DNA of 64,000 nt, from positions 12,000,915-12,064,914 of the forward strand of contig NC_083572.1 in assembly GCF_027579695.1 (NCBI RefSeq), written 5' to 3'. The translations under genes and the position numbers were made by a program. This document shows positions 13,850 through 25,602 of the stretch, in pieces. Source of the DNA: Neoarius graeffei (Eukaryota; Chordata; Actinopteri; Siluriformes; Ariidae). Numbering within the stretch: the first letter of the stretch is position 1; each line of letters begins with the position of its first letter. A model generated the notes under the pieces. That model had not been told where the DNA came from and did not search any database. It saw nothing but the letters and a program-made list of their open reading frames with translations.

Positions 13850-14421
13850 CAGTGCTGAGCGTAAATGAGTACACCCCCTTTGAAAAGTAACATTTTAAAC
13901 AATATCTCAATGAACACAAACAATTTCCAAAATGTTGAAAAGACAGTTTAATATAACATCTGTTTAACTTATAACAGGAAAAAGCAAGGTTAATAATATA
14001 ACTTAGATTACACATTTTTCAGTTTTACTCAAATTAGGCTGGTGCAAAAATGAGTACACCCCACAACAAAAACTACTACATCTAGTACTTTGTATGGCCT
14101 CCATGATTTTTAATGGCAGCACCAAGTCTTCTAGGCATGGAATGAACAAGTTGGCGACATTTTGCGACATCGATCTTTTTCCATTCTTCAACAATGACCT
14201 CTTTTAGTGACTGGATGCTGGATCCACCACCCTAATTTGAGTAAAACTGAAAAATGTGTAATCTAAGTTATATTATTAACCTTACTTTTTCCTGTTAGAA
14301 GTTAAACAGATGTTATATTAAACTTTGTCCTTTCAACATTTTGGAAATTGTTTGCGTTCGTTGAAATATTGTTTAAAATGTTACTTTTCAAAGGGGGTGT
14401 ACTCATTTACGCTGAGCACTG
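13850..14421. mobile_element. Tc1-type MITE with ~210-bp inverted repeats
   Basis: Ends CAGTGCTGAGCGTAAATGAG / reverse complement at 14402-14421. The arms extend about 200 bp (shared blocks 'tacaccccctttgaaaagta', 'ttagattacacatttttcag'). TA follows the right end at 14422-14423; the left flank is CA. The centre retains only a scrap of transposase ('ggatccaccaccctaattt'). Confidence 0.8.
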
Positions 14422-14799
14422 TATGTCATGCAGATCTCAGATGCATTTTGTATGAAAAATGCGAGTTTTTCAACATGAGAAGATCAACTTCATATCTTCA
14501 AGCCAACGTGTGATTTTATTTTTATTATATGGACACATTCACAAACAACAAGTACCCAACTTTATCAAAACAGTTCATCAATTTCCTCACGAGTGACATA
14601 TAGAGATTTACGTCACGGTTTTGGATCTCTATATCCCGGATGTAGCTCGTATGAAAAATATGAGTGGCGCATTTCCCAGTAAAACACTCATGTCCATATA
14701 ATACATTCCACTTTGAGATGGTTTTTCATTTCAAAGCAAGATATTATTACAAGTCCACTGGCTTTGAATTACTACTTGTGGACATTCAAAATGGCTCCA

Positions 14800-15020
14800 C
14801 AGTTAAGGTTCTGGGTTATTGATCAGATGGCCAGGGTTTCAAGCCACTGTTGCGCCCTTGAGCAAAGCCCTTAACCCTCTCTGCTTCAGCGGTGCCGTAT
14901 CATGGCTGACCTTGCACTCTGACCCCAGCTTCCGAACACGCTGGGATACATGAAGAAAATAATTCGCTCTTTGGTAATGTAACATAATACGTGACAAATC
15001 AAGGCTTCCGCTTCTAAATG
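14800..15020 (+). mobile_element. SINE 3' tail remnant
   Basis: Sequence 'cttgagcaaagcccttaacc', 'tgaccccagcttcc', 'gctgggatacatgaagaaaa' matches the 3' domain of a widespread fish SINE type. The tRNA head is not recognisable. Confidence 0.5.
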
Positions 15021-15059
15021 ATGGAAACCTTTCAGATATACAGTGAGTACGGTGCCACT

Positions 15060-15385
15060 ACCAGGTTCTCAATCAATCGTTCATTCTACTGCTTATCCAA
15101 TTCCAGTTAAGGAATATTGGGGCAGGGCTAACACAGAGACAAACAGCCATTCACAGGCAAGTTGATCTAATACACATATCTTCAGACTGTGGTAGGAAAC
15201 CTATGCAGGGACAAGGAGAACATACAAACTCTTTCCAGAATGGCCCCACTTGACCAGCAGGTTTGAACCCAGAACTTGCTTGCTGCTCCTTGCATTGAAC
15301 CCAACAGACCTCTGCGAGCAGGGTTTGAACTCAGCACCTTCAGGATTGCAACAGGGTTTGCTAACCACTACGCCATGGAAGGTGC
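15060..15385 (-). mobile_element. Ancient copy related to the tRNA-headed SINE
   Basis: Diverged matches in order to the SINE body on the - strand: 'gggacaaggagaacatacaaac', 'cagactgtggtaggaaacc', 'cagccattcaca' and, at the right end, 'gctaaccactacgcca' corresponding to the A-box region. Much older than the other copies. Confidence 0.5.
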
Positions 15386-16365
15386 TGGTTCGCAATTAAC
15401 AGTATGAACATAAAGCTGAACTCCACTGAGAGAGCTCAACTCGCAACGTGGACTAAATGTTCTTGGTGAGTTGAAGGAAAACCTGCTCTGTCCATCAGTG
15501 AGGCTATAGATAAGCTCTTGCTCCCTCTGTTGGCCATTATGAGCAAAGAGTGCAGAAAGGCCATTGGGTTTGTGTGCGTGCGCGCGCCTGCAGAATACTA
15601 ATGCTCTTGTAATAGCAGACCGTTGCTGCAGTCTTTGCTCTTATAGCATAGAGAAAGACGATGAAGAAAAAGAAAAGGATAGCACTGCAGCAATCAACCA
15701 CCTTGTAAGTCAGGAGTCAGCTTGCAGGGTTGGGTTTTTTTTATGAATTGTACTATTTTTAGACAGGAATTTCATTTTGCATGCTCAGGTTTGGACACTT
15801 ATGCCAATAAAACATTCCTTAACGTCATACTGTATCTTGAATGAAAACACATCCTACATATAACCCAAGGTCTAACCTGGAGTCAAGTTAGAGAGCATAT
15901 ATAAATATTGGCTTTGAATATAAAACTATAGGCAGCTGTGCGGAATAGCTAACACACTTTAATTTATTTGGCAGACACTTTTATGGTAGTAATATGAGCA
16001 CATAGCTGAGCAGTTAGGAATTAAGGTTTGACTCGAGAGCCCTTGAGAGTCTCCGGAAATCCTGGGATTCTAACAACCTTTTGGTCATTAATACTGAAAT
16101 GTATTACTGAGCTGTTAATACTACTGCCCAAAGCATAAAGCTGCAGCAATCTGGCAAAGATGGATTTGAACTCAGAACCTAATGGTGGTTTCAATTAAGA
16201 ACCTAAATGCAGCTGTAAAGATTTAGCCAAGATAACACACACACTCATTTATTTGGCAAGTGCTTTTAATCAACATAAGTGGCAGGTATCAACCCAGGGA
16301 TTAAGTATCAAGAGTCTAGGCCGAGGACTGTCCAGGTGGACCAAGCAACTCCCACCTGACCACGG
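15386..16365. other. Diverged repeat sequence, no gene
   Basis: Two weak copies (near 15955-16190 and 16245-16320) of a block beginning 'catttatttggcaagtgctttta' and including 'gatttgaactcagaac'. This is the pattern of a common fish repeat. No coding region recognised. Confidence 0.4.
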
Positions 16366-17275
16366 GCGATTGCTCTAAGACAACGAGGGAGGCTCAGCCT
16401 CCTCTAAAAATGACGAACATCGTGTAGGATGAATTGCGCTAGGCTTATGTTATAGCTGACCTTATAACATTGCTATTTCAGATCCAGAATCATAGAAATA
16501 TATGTGCTCAACCCAACTACAGTGCGAAATCATTCCGTTATAACTTTAATGTGTGCGTGAGTTTTTCCCCCTCGTGACAGCGCGATGCAGCCCAGCCTCA
16601 GTGGACTTCAATGGCATTTGGGAGCGATGCCCTTTTCAATCTCAAAATGCAAGACGGTTATTGGACAAATACTGCGAAAACGCCCGCCCACCGGACTCCC
16701 AGCCTCACAGTGGGAAGGAAATGGCAGTTTCCGCGAGGAGACTGGTGATTGGTGAAAGCGGCTGGATATTTTCTTTGATTGACAGCTCGTTTCAACTATA
16801 GACAGGCAGCGGTGAATTTCAGTTCAGTCCCATGCGGAATCGCAAGTGCTGTGGTGTATTGTAAGAGATCAGCTTACATTTCGATTTCATTCATTACATA
16901 CGGTTTCTACCAGCTTTTTTAGTTTGTATATATTTTCATTGTAAATAAAGTGTAAATATAGTGTTGTCAAGTTTGCTATCTTAGTTCCAGAAATTTCGTT
17001 TATTTGAGTGACTGAACTTGAACTTGAGGGGGCTAGTCAGCTAGCAAGAAAGCTGCGCACGGATGCCCAGCATTGTTGATTTAATTTTGGCGAAGCCATT
17101 TGCCAGTCTTCCTTTCGAGGAAAAAATTAAAATTAAAGAGCAGGGTAGACCAACGCCTCAAACTGACTTGGTGAAAAAGGTAGGGAATAATACTCGTTCC
17201 TTTCAGCTCTCCTGGTACGAGAAAGTGAATTGGCTAACAGCAAGTGACCCACATCAACAACAGTAAATAGGCTAC
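16366..17275 (+). mobile_element. hAT-type element fragment (ZMYM1-like)
   Basis: Begins around 'gggaggctcagcctcctcta' and runs to the truncated coding segment at 17063-17266. Contains a GC-rich promoter-like stretch. No right end was found, so this is a truncated copy. Confidence 0.45.
17063..17266 (+). pseudogene. ZMYM1-like hAT transposase, N-terminal fragment
   Basis: The frame MPSIVDLILAKPFASLPFEE continues through IKIKEQGRPTPQTDLVKKV to TRSFQLSWYEKVNWLTAS. The 'GRP(T)P...L(V)...TRSFQ..WY....WL' pattern matches the segment before and into the TTF-type zinc finger of ZMYM1-like, hAT-derived proteins. It stops before the zinc-finger cysteines, so no functional protein is made. Confidence 0.6.
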
Positions 17276-17644
17276 TTTAGTAATATGTCATGGATGGACC
17301 AAAAATATAGAATCTATTTAAAATGTTTATGCTGAATATATTATATTGGAATATATATTTTTCTGGATATGAATTAAACACAGCTACAATTTGGAAAACA
17401 TTTTTAAACAAAAACACAGCCGAGAACATTTCACACTACAGACCTGGATTAAAAGTGAAGGGTTATCAAAATTGTCAATAAAACATTTCTCAGTCAAAAT
17501 AAGTAAAATATAGGGAAAGTGTCATTGAATGAAATGTGTGGCACCCAGCTCTACTGCTGAGGTTCCTGACAAAGAGTTGCTTTCAATAATGATCAATTTT
17601 TAAACAACATGCCACAATTTTAAAATATAAAATGTTAAAATATA

Positions 17645-17661
17645 CCCCCCCCCCCCCCCCC
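17645..17661. repeat. Poly-C run
   Basis: Seventeen consecutive C. Exact length may be uncertain in the assembly. Confidence 0.8.
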
Positions 17662-17846
17662 AACATCATGTATATTGGACAGTAGGCTAATGGGCCAAAA
17701 GAACCTGTTATTTCACAGTTTGTGACGCTGCCAACAATCAGCCAGATCAGAGGCAAGAGTATGGGCAAAATTGATGTTTTTTCTTTTAAAATCTGGAAAT
17801 ATCGTAACCGACCAGCCTCCCCTGTTTGAAAGACTACCAGCCGCCA

Positions 17847-18935
17847 ATGCACCTGACCCACCCCAAAAGTCTTGAAATGGTCATTCTTTTGTTTTTGCTA
17901 TCGACTAAATATATTTGGGTTTGAGATTGATAGCTTAATATGAGATGATAAAGCAGCATTTCAGCTTTAGTTTCCTGATATTTACATCTAGACGTGTTAA
18001 ACAACTTACAACACGGCACCTTTGGTTTCAACATGGCACCCACCCATTTTCCAAGTGATCAAAAATATTAGAACATGTCACTCGCAGGTGTTTCTTGTTG
18101 CCCAGGTGTGCCCTGTTAGACTGATTGTCTAAACAATTAATAGCTCTGAACGTCTACTCTTGGTTTAAGCACTGGATGTCACCTGTGAAGACTGCATTTG
18201 TTTTTAAAAAAAGATAAACCAAAATGAAGACCAGAGAGCTGTCTATAGGAGGATCTGCTCTGATGTTCCTATGATCAAAAAGATACGAGCTCAAACACGT
18301 TGGTCAAGCACAGTGGAGGTTGTGTCATGGCTTGAGCTTACATGGCTGCTTCTGGAATTGGCTCACTAATCTGTATTGATGATGATGGAAGCAGCAGAAT
18401 GAATTCAAAAGTATCCAGAAATATTCTCGCTACCCATTTAAAAAGAAATGCATCAATCTAATTTGGAGGAGCTCCATCAAGCAGAAAGACAAGGATCCAA
18501 AACACGCTGCCAACACAACAAAGGACTCCATCGGGGGAAAAAATTGGAAGGTTTTAGACTGGCCAAGTCAATCACTCAACTTTAACCCAACTAAGCATGC
18601 CTTTGACCTCTTGAAGAGGAGAGTGAAGACAGAAACTCCTGAAACAACGAAAGAAGCAGAATACAACAGTTTGGTGGTGATGGTGGGTCACCAGCTGGAT
18701 GCAGTTGTTGCAAGCAAGGACTATGCAACCAAATATACTTTTGATCACCTAAAAATTGGGTGGTCTGCCATGTTCTAAATTGTTTAACACATCTAGGTGT
18801 AAATATCAGGAAATAATAGCTGAAATTCTGATCTGTGGCCTCATATTCATCTTTTGGTCTCAATCCCAAATGTCTTTGGTGTATAGCAAAACAAAGGAAC
18901 TGGCCTTGCAGTTCCAATACTTTCAGATGGCACTG
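17847..18935. mobile_element. Tc1-type element, internally deleted
   Basis: Long (~200-bp) inverted repeats: the left-end blocks 'cagctttagtttcctgatat' and 'atctagacgtgttaaacaa' recur reverse-complemented at 18781-18830. The right end CACTG is followed by TA at 18936-18937. The outer left tip is diverged. Between the arms lie scraps of transposase reading on +, such as the 'agtggaggttgtgtcatgg' (GG-x-MAW region) and 'tggccaagtcaatcactcaa' (the WPSQSPDL region), without open frames. Confidence 0.75.
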
Positions 18936-18939
18936 TAAT

Positions 18940-19770
18940 TGAGGGCCAAGGAAACAACAGGGGCTTGTTATTAGTCCTGGAAGTCATAGTCCAACATGAG
19001 AGGAAGGGACCAATCCAAGCACATTATGAGCCTTGCTCAAGGGCTGTACAGTTGCTCTCTGAAAAATCCTAGGATCTGATCCTCACAACCTTCTGATTAC
19101 AAGAAGAAAACCTGAACCGCTGAGCTCCAATTTCAGATTTAGAGCTGAGGTTCAAGGGGACTTGGAGTCAAAGGCTTACAACCTTGTAGTCACAAACACA
19201 GACTTATTTGGTGAGCTACCACTGTCTCAAGAATGGAATCCAATGACGAATGGAATACTTGAACTACTCAAGGGCCAAAAAGTATCCCTCTAGAAGTTCT
19301 GGGATTTGATCTCCAGCACAGAACCTTAACTACCAAGCCACCAAATAAACAATCCAAGGATATAGCTAAACAGTTCATGGTCAAGGGTGCAACAGGGTCC
19401 CTCTGGAAGTCTTGGAATTTGAACTCACAACAGCCTGGTTTCTAAAACTAAATTCTGTTAAGCTACTCTCCGCCAAAGAATACGATTTATGAACAGAATG
19501 CAAGCATATGCTGAGCAGTTGAAACTTGCTCTGGCCCTCCAGTGGTTCATTCACTCTTCTAGAACTCACAGCCTGTCGGTCACTAGCACAGAACCTGAAG
19601 CACTAAGCTACCAAGAATACAATCCAATGCAGTTCTGGGGTCAAGGATGTCATGGGGGCACTGGCAATCCTTGAATTTGAACTCACAATATTCTAGTCAA
19701 TAATAATGGAACCTGTTGATGTACCACTACCCCAAGCATACAGTTCAAGAACAGAATCCAAGCAGTTCAC
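18940..19770. repeat. Diverged tandem copies of a fish interspersed repeat
   Basis: About five imperfect copies of a unit of ~150 bp. Recurrent motifs are '(c)aagggcc', 'tctggaagt(c)ttgg(a)atttgaactcaca', 'cagaacctgaa', 'aagctacca' and 'aagaata(c)aatcca'. No coding potential. Confidence 0.55.
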
Positions 19771-20660
19771 TAAAGCTACAGTCACACTACAGCTCACGAT
19801 GCTTTGCGATGGGTTATTGATGAAAATGAGGCGTTTTGGTGATGATGCACGGTGATATATATATATAGGTGAGCTAAAAGTTATGGTCACACAGCAGGTG
19901 AACACTTATCTGTCAAACTTTCGCGCGCTCACAGGACCCAGTCGTTATGGGAAACACCTGATGCTGACTTGAGAGAAATCAGCACGCGCAAATAAGGACA
20001 CAGAGGCTTTGCAAAGTATTATCATCATCACTGTCACATTTGTTTTTAGTCACGTTTATGACTCTGGTTAAATACACAGCTTTATGACTCTACTTTTGGC
20101 TTTGTTAGTGTTTTGTTTCTGTAAATATCACACCTGCTTAATAAACATTCTGCCTGCGCTTACATCCGTCTACCGCCAAATACCTGACAGAATACTTCAC
20201 AAAGTCTCTGTGAAAACAGTGTCCTTATATGCACATGCTATTGCGCTCAAATAAGCATCAGGTGTTTCCCATAACGGCTGGGTCCTAAGCGCGCGCACAA
20301 CGCGCTCCGAAGGATCCCCGAATGTAAATGCACTTTTTAAGTCTTGGTGAAGGTTAAGCTATGCCGAGCTACTGTGTTGATGAGGCTCCCGTGAACATGG
20401 ATTTGAGACAAATACATCTCAAGAGGCTCGACGAAGATTACCTGAGCTTCGGGAAATATTCCCAAACCCATCTGCGAGTATTCATTGCTTAGTTTGCCGA
20501 CAAAACATCACATGCATTAAAATTTTTCATGACTTTTTTGCCAACTCGCAAAGCTTGGAGAACATCCACTGTGCATCGCATTATTGGTGGCGATGCTACC
20601 AATTTTTCATCGCCAAGTATTCGCAAACTCATCGCAAGCTGTAGTGTGACCAGGGCCTAA
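19771..20660. mobile_element. Non-autonomous DNA element with GTCACACTACAGCT ends
   Basis: The left end 'acagtcacactacagct' matches the right end 'agctgtagtgtgac' in reverse complement. A second, internal inverted repeat is present ('acccagtcgttatgggaaac' at 19938-19958 and its complement near 20259-20285). No coding region and no clear target duplication. Confidence 0.65.
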
Positions 20661-21081
20661 ACAAGTGAAAATTGATAAATGGTTCTATATTGGTTCTTTA
20701 AAAAAACCTGGATTGTATTCTACCAAGAATACAATTCAAGCTATGTAGATGAGGGTCAAGGGCACACCAGCGTCCAAAGCTTACTCTAGATTTCTTTCGC
20801 TCTCTCACACACACAGGCTGGCTGACCCCCTGTAGTGGGACTCTCAGTTCTCAGCGTCTGTCTGGCAGATCACAGATGGGATACGCCTGCTAATATACTG
20901 GGCTTGGGAGCTCCCAACCTCACACTGAGCGTGTGTGGTCAGTTTTCTGTTTCTGTGTGAGAGGTTGCATTGGGCCATCCTGGCCCATAAGTACTCCCCT
21001 CCCCCACCCCTTAACTTCTCAGTCACAGCAGGGCTCCTGGATCCTGTACAATACCTCACAATAACACAACATGGAGATGAA

Positions 21082-21138
<57 letters not shown>

Positions 21139-21517
21139 ACCCTAGAGCCTTTATTTTGTCACATTATAAGACATTGGAAGTAATAAAAAGGGAAGAAAGC
21201 GTTCATATGCTTCGAAGACTTGCGAAAATCCTGAACCCATCAAATTTATCATAAATGTTCAATTCACTTTCCACAATGACTGCAGGACAAACAATAACGT
21301 CAGGCCGTACGCTGTTCAGGGGAGTAGACAGACGTCTGTGATGGTTAAAAAAAAAAAACACTATAATTAAAGGATCTTCAGATGTTCTTTTAAGAAACAA
21401 TTACTTCTGAGCATACAAAACTACATAAGCTCTGAACTGCAAGTTGTGGGAAAAAAAGAAAAAAAACAATCGACTTAATTCAGGAATTGAGTTATTCTGA
21501 GTTAAGTCTTGCTTCTT
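20661..21517. other. Intergenic, no gene recognised
   Basis: Holds the (CT)n(CA)n tract at 21084-21141 and short A-rich runs; nothing else identifiable. Confidence 0.5.
21084..21141. repeat. (CT)n(CA)n microsatellite
   Basis: About 14 CT followed by about 14 CA repeats. Confidence 0.9.
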
Positions 21518-22196
21518 TTGCCGCTTTTCCACTACCAACGCGGCTGAGTTGGGCTGAGCCGTGCCGTGCTGAGTTGGGCTGAGTCGAGCTGAGTGGGGCT
21601 GTTGGAGTTGCATTTCGACTACAACCGCGCTGAACCGTGCTGGCTGGAAGTGGGTGGACACATTGGGTGGAGTTAGCGAAAGTGGGTGGACGTCACGTGA
21701 TGTCGTTAGGCGGCGCAAACAGTGACATCAGTGACCTTTTAAGCGGTAGTCTCACGACCCGGATAGTAAACAATAAACATGGAGGACATGGAGTCGTTAG
21801 TGTTGCTGGTCTTGGTGCTGTGGCTTGTTGTCACCGACAATGCCAACAGATACTGGCAAGAGCGTATAGATGAGGCGAGGCGCATAAGGCTTCAGAAATT
21901 CTCGTAATTCTTCTTCTTCCGGGTTTACGGTGTTTACAGATCCCAGCGTGCTCGCGGGGCGTGTGTGGGCATGTGAGGACACTCCTCCTCACCAATCAGT
22001 GCACACGGGAGCGTCTCCTCACGCCCCTAGCCCCACTCGGCTTGGTTTGGCTCGCTTCAGCCCTACTCCAAAACCATGCGAGTTTTGGGTGCTAAGCAGG
22101 GCTGAAGTGAGCTGAGTCGTGCTGCTCTGAGGTAGTCGAAACGCGAGCCGTGTCGGGCTGAAGTGAGCTGAAAAAGGGTAGTGGAAAAGGGCCATT
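21518..22196 (+). mobile_element. PIF/Harbinger-type remnant
   Basis: The left end 'ccgcttttccactacc' is complementary to the right end 'ggtagtggaaaagggcc'. The subterminal regions are rich in 'gctgagt/ggctga' repeats. Inside, 21780-21907 reads MEDMESLVLLVLVLWLV...WQERIDEARRIRLQKFS-stop, resembling the short N-terminal start of Harbinger transposases. The rest of the gene is deleted. Possible short target duplication TTTG; uncertain. Confidence 0.55.
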
Positions 22197-22242
22197 TGAT
22201 TTGATAGTCAACACCTCACAATCTATCAATAAAACTAAATTA

Positions 22243-22623
22243 GGCGGCACGGTGGTGTAGTGGTTAGCGCCGTCACCTCACAGCAAGAAGGTCCGGGTTT
22301 GAGCCCCGTGGCTGGCGAGGGCCTTTCTGTGTGGAGTTTGCATGTTCTCCCCATGTCCGCGTGGGTTTCCTCCGGGTGCTCCGGTTTCCCCCACAGTCCA
22401 AAGACATGCAGGTTAGGTTAACTGGTGACTCTAAATTGACCGTAGGTGTGAATGTGAGTGTGAATGGTTGTCCGTGTCTATGTGTCAGCCCTGTGATGAC
22501 CTGGCGACTTGTCCAGGGTGTACCCCGCCTTTCGCCGGTAGTCAGCTGGGATAGGCTCCAGCTTGCCTGCGACCCTGTAGAACAGGATAAAGCGGCTAGA
22601 GATAATGAGATGAGAATGAGATG
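22243..22623 (+). mobile_element. tRNA-headed SINE, copy 4
   Basis: Full length. A box at about 22252, B box GGTTTGAGCC at about 22295, GAGAT-type tail. The 12-bp target duplication aaaactaaatta is at 22231-22242 and 22624-22635. Confidence 0.94.
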
Positions 22624-22676
22624 AAAACTAAATTATTGAATACTAGCTCATAAGTGGAATTCATCTGACACATGTA

Positions 22677-23125
22677 CTCTATATGGCTAAAAGTATGTGG
22701 AAATCTCACCATCACACTCATAGATGTGCTAAAAAGAAAGAACGAAATAAAAAAAAAAAAAAAACACATGGAGTGGGTCTTCTCTTTGCTGCTATAACAG
22801 CCTACACTCTTCTGGGAAGGCTTTCCACTAGATTTCAAAATGTTGCTGTGGGAACTTGTGCCACTGGAGTATTAGTAAGCTTGTGCACTGAGGTCATATG
22901 AGAAGACCTGGTATGCAGTCTGTATTCCAGTTCATTCCAGAAGGTGTTCAATAGGATTGAGGGTTGAGGTCTGAGCTCTGTGCAGGACACCCGAGTTCTT
23001 CCACACAACCTTGGCAACTCAAATCATTATGGGCTTTGCTTTGTGCACAGGGACATTGTCGTGCTGGAATAGGTAAAGGGAAATCATAATGCTACAGTAT
23101 TCTAGACAATTATGTGTTTCCATCT
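22677..23125. mobile_element. Tc1/mariner-type remnant
   Basis: Left end 'tatatggctaaaagtatgtgg' is the terminal repeat of a frequent fish Tc1-like family. The following blocks are shared with 1-345. No right terminus and no intact frame. Confidence 0.6.
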
Positions 23126-24385
23126 TTATGGCAACAGTTTGGACCCATACAGTATATGGGTACAAAACTGATTTATTCAATAACACAAGAACCCACGGTC
23201 GATTACATTAATAAAGTGTCCCTATCAGCACCACTGGCCCATTTATTAAACCTCAAGAGCTTGTTACACTGAAACTGTTACACACACACACACACACATG
23301 CATGTCCAAAACAGTCGGTTTAACTACGACAGTAAACAGTCTCTAGAGTTTGTCCAGATTTTTGCTTTTCACATCAAACACCCAGTGAGCAGCAGTTCTG
23401 TAAGCCTTGTTACTGAGAGAGGTTAGAAGAGAATGGCCAGAATAATTCAAGCTGCACAGGAAGGTGAAAGTAAATCAAACAAACATCATCCTTTTTTCAT
23501 CTTTCAGGGTCGAAGATGAGCATGACTTCACTTTGGTGGGTGGTGGGTGTGGGTCCGGAGGTGACTGATGAGGCCAATCCGGGCTTTGAAGGTATGCCCA
23601 CATGTCGACGTTCCACATGCCAAGGTTGAGTACCTTCACTATCTTTTTGTTGTATTTCGACCACTGAGTGGGATCCCTTTCAGCCGCAGTGTGCTGGTCA
23701 GGGTGAGGTGAAGCAGGCTATGTTTGGGGCACCTTTTCTAGCCCCTTCCTCCATGGAGGTGAGCAGAGTAAATCCTAAACAGCGCTGCTCAGACACCCAG
23801 AGGGCTGCCGAACTCTGCTGCGGCTTCATTCCAGCAGAGAGTAACCTTATGCCCTGGGCCACCTGTGCGCAGGTTCGTGACTACAGCTTCCAGTGTTTCC
23901 ACACCTACTGCTTCGCCACTTGCCCATCACCACAGGACTTGAATTTGAAGTCATGACTTGTGCGTGACTTGGACTAGAGTGAGTGAGAGTCGCGCAGCTG
24001 TCAGCCTCATTCTCTCATCCCGACCTAACTGGGTCCAGGGGCAAGACAGAATCAAGACGGCCAGAGCTAGGTCAGGATGCAGTGGATGGCCAACAGTGTT
24101 CTACGTGTTGCACTGTGCCCTAATCGCGCTCCACAAACACTTTGCTGGGTCCACCTTCCTGCCCGTTGAAACACCAGGTGGTGGTCTCCTCCACACAATC
24201 TGCCGAGTCCAGTCTTCAGTCGTAACCCTGACCAGGGGGAGCAAGGGGTTGCTAGTGCTTGCTCAAGGCACCACCGTAGGCGAGTGGATGGAAGGAGACG
24301 CCTTACTACTCCATTGCATGGCAGTCAAGGACGGCACATGCCCTAATCAAATAAATAAACACTCTTTACAACCATGATGCCCAGT
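23126..24385. other. Repeat-like sequence, no gene supported
   Basis: Two overlapping open frames (23708-23956 and 23958-24377) have no recognisable domain or splice logic. Base composition is GC-richer than the surroundings, suggesting a retroelement untranslated segment, but I cannot name it. Confidence 0.35.
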
Positions 24386-24389
24386 GCAG

Positions 24390-24510
24390 AATGCACAAAA
24401 CTTTGAGATGGATGGGCTACAACATCAGAAGACCACACTGGGTTCCACGTCTGTCAGATAGGAACAGGAATCTGAGGCTACAGTGGGCACGGGGGGGGGA
24501 CACGACACAA
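24390..24510 (+). mobile_element. Interspersed repeat fragment
   Basis: Contains 'gagatggatgggctacaaca', 'agaagaccacactgggttcc' and 'caggaatctgaggctacagt', a block I recognise as a recurrent fish repeat. The stretch 24511-25600 downstream holds nothing recognised. Confidence 0.4.
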
Positions 24511-25602
24511 AACTATGCCCAAGAAGGTACCGAGATGATTAGATGAATCTCACCAACCCTGGTGGTTAACCGTGGTTCATGGAACTACGTTTACATGTGT
24601 GACTAGCATTCTAATCTAACGCTTTTTAAGCAGCACCATGATTGCAGTAGTACTACCATTTATGATAAGATTTCACATCGCTCTGTCTCATCAAGGCCTG
24701 GAGCTATCATACACACAGGGCTACATGCTGGCACAAAGCAAACACACTTCATAAAATATATTATATATCTCCAATTGTGGCCTAAAGTCTTTCCGTCAGT
24801 TCACTCTGGAGTTTAATGAAGTCACTCGGATATGTGTTTTAACAGAGTTGCATAGCTTTAATAACTCTGATTAGATTTTTTTTTATTCATGAAGAATTCA
24901 ATTAAATACACTTCCACAATATTATAAAGATTAAAATTGCAGTCACCGTCCTTCTGGTTAATATGACGCAAAGCTATTTTAGATTTCTTGGCTCTCGGTG
25001 TGTCTGATGGATCTTATAATCAAGGCTCTTATGAGCATTGATAGGGCAGCATTAATGCAGCATGTGAAATTAGATTACACTGCCACAGATGTGCTCTGAA
25101 GCATACGCACCCACACACAAATAGGGTTTTTAAAAAGCTGCAGAGCCACAAAGCACACATCAAGGACGTTGGCTTTGTTTCTGCGCTTGTGAGTGCATGT
25201 GTTACGCGACGTTCAAGCGTCTTTATTTCATTCATCTCTGTCCAAGTCTGCATCACATCGACCCTGAGAAAGCTGTGAACGTTTCACTCGAGCACTACAG
25301 CATTTCTTCGAACATCCATCACGTCACGATGATGTCAGGAAAGGACACAACATGGCCGCTGCCTTGCCTGAACCCTGTTTTGTTCAGTTAAGTGCAACGC
25401 TTGGCTAAAATTCAGCTCGGAGTTTGAGGGTTCTGAAAAAAGGGCACAGGCAGTGTGAGCCTCACTAATTTAGACACGCCGTACGCTCTCCTCTTGAACT
25501 GGTGCAGTGTGTCGCAAGGAAGCAATAAAAATTTATTTCAACATCCCAGGGGTTATCAAAGGCAAAGAAACACCAAAAGAACAACTGTAATATAGCTATG
25601 TA

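Noticed and set aside
23708..24377. Two consecutive open frames that might be a host gene
   Set aside because: No recognisable domain, no splice signals linking them, and repeat-like flanks; not enough to call a gene.
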